Below are positions 5,482 to 5,583 of a stretch of 5,583 bases of DNA, one piece after another; the stretch's first letter is position 1; every line of letters begins with the position of its first letter. A model generated the notes under the pieces. It was not told the origin of the DNA. It worked only from the letters and a program-made list of their open reading frames with translations, and searched no databases. This DNA comes from Pseudomonadota bacterium (lineage in GTDB: Bacteria; Desulfobacterota; JADFVX01), in assembly GCA_015222555.1 (NCBI GenBank), contig JADFVM010000013.1, positions 1 to 5,583 of the forward strand. The letters run 5' to 3'. A program made the position numbers and the translations under genes.

Positions 5482-5583
5482 TTAATCTATCTGCTTGTCC
5501 CTCCAAGCAAATGGCCCATACCAACGCACAATCATCCAAATAAACAATAAAGAGCTCCTTTTTTCTATTGGGGGAAGATAATC
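5482..5583 (-). CDS. Doubtful short reading frame entering from the right edge
   Basis: One minus-strand frame is open from the window edge to a TAA at 5484-5482, 33 codons, ending in ...MIVRWYGPFAWRDKQID. It could be the end of a gene lying to the right. Alternatively it is a 21-codon peptide starting at TTG 5547, which has AAGGAG (5560-5555) at an ideal 7-base spacing. The end of the frame falls against the palindromic block, so it may simply be part of that repeat. I recognise no family. A frame of this length is common by chance. Confidence 0.15.
   Translation of the reverse strand, partial: DYLPPIEKRSSLLFIWMIVRWYGPFAWRDKQID

Noticed and set aside
5400..5510. tRNA gene in the right intergenic region
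   Set aside because: The hairpins suggested a cloverleaf, but there is no GTTCNANNC T-loop box, no acceptor stem closing around them and no plausible anticodon arm.
1..5583. CRISPR array, phage genes or defence system
   Set aside because: No regularly spaced repeats and no recognisable nuclease, integrase or toxin-antitoxin reading frames; the large ORFs are housekeeping or respiratory genes.

Overview
The window looks like chromosomal DNA from a Gram-negative, probably anaerobic or electron-transfer-specialised bacterium. A Desulfobacterota-type lineage is my best guess. The reasons are a TonB-like N-terminus (outer-membrane energy coupling), a selenocysteine-specific elongation factor, and a membrane-anchored c-type cytochrome. 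The lineage is an inference from protein character only; no marker gene fixes it.

Layout. (1) Positions 1-110, minus strand: the first 36 codons of a TonB-family energy transducer running off the left edge, with a good sigma-70-like promoter so close that the message may be nearly leaderless. (2) 111-410: a divergent intergenic region holding a three-tiered imperfect palindrome (201-291), a strong hairpin (304-333) and the short leader of selB. (3) 411-4321: a two-gene unit, selB (632 aa, complete) followed by ligA (671 aa, complete), joined by a 4-base ATGA overlap. (4) 4322-4621: a 300-base gap containing a small unreported minus-strand ORF (4343-4483, 46 aa), whose start region resembles the beginning of IS1380-type transposases. 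Its start codon directly abuts a 64-base imperfect inverted repeat that contains its Shine-Dalgarno sequence. (5) 4622-5362: a 246-aa protein with four predicted membrane spans and a single CXXCH haem-c site in the periplasmic loop. (6) 5363-5583: intergenic DNA with a palindromic block (5435-5480) and a short minus-strand reading frame entering from the right edge.

Functionally, SelB delivers Sec-tRNA(Sec) to UGA codons and LigA seals DNA nicks. They share no pathway and are probably just co-transcribed. selA, selC and a selenoprotein gene are not in the window. The cytochrome gene stands alone here. I see no CRISPR array, no rRNA or tRNA gene and no complete mobile element. I found no convincing undescribed multi-gene system. 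The least explained part is 4322-4621, where a probable transposase remnant sits behind a hairpin that could mask its ribosome binding site.
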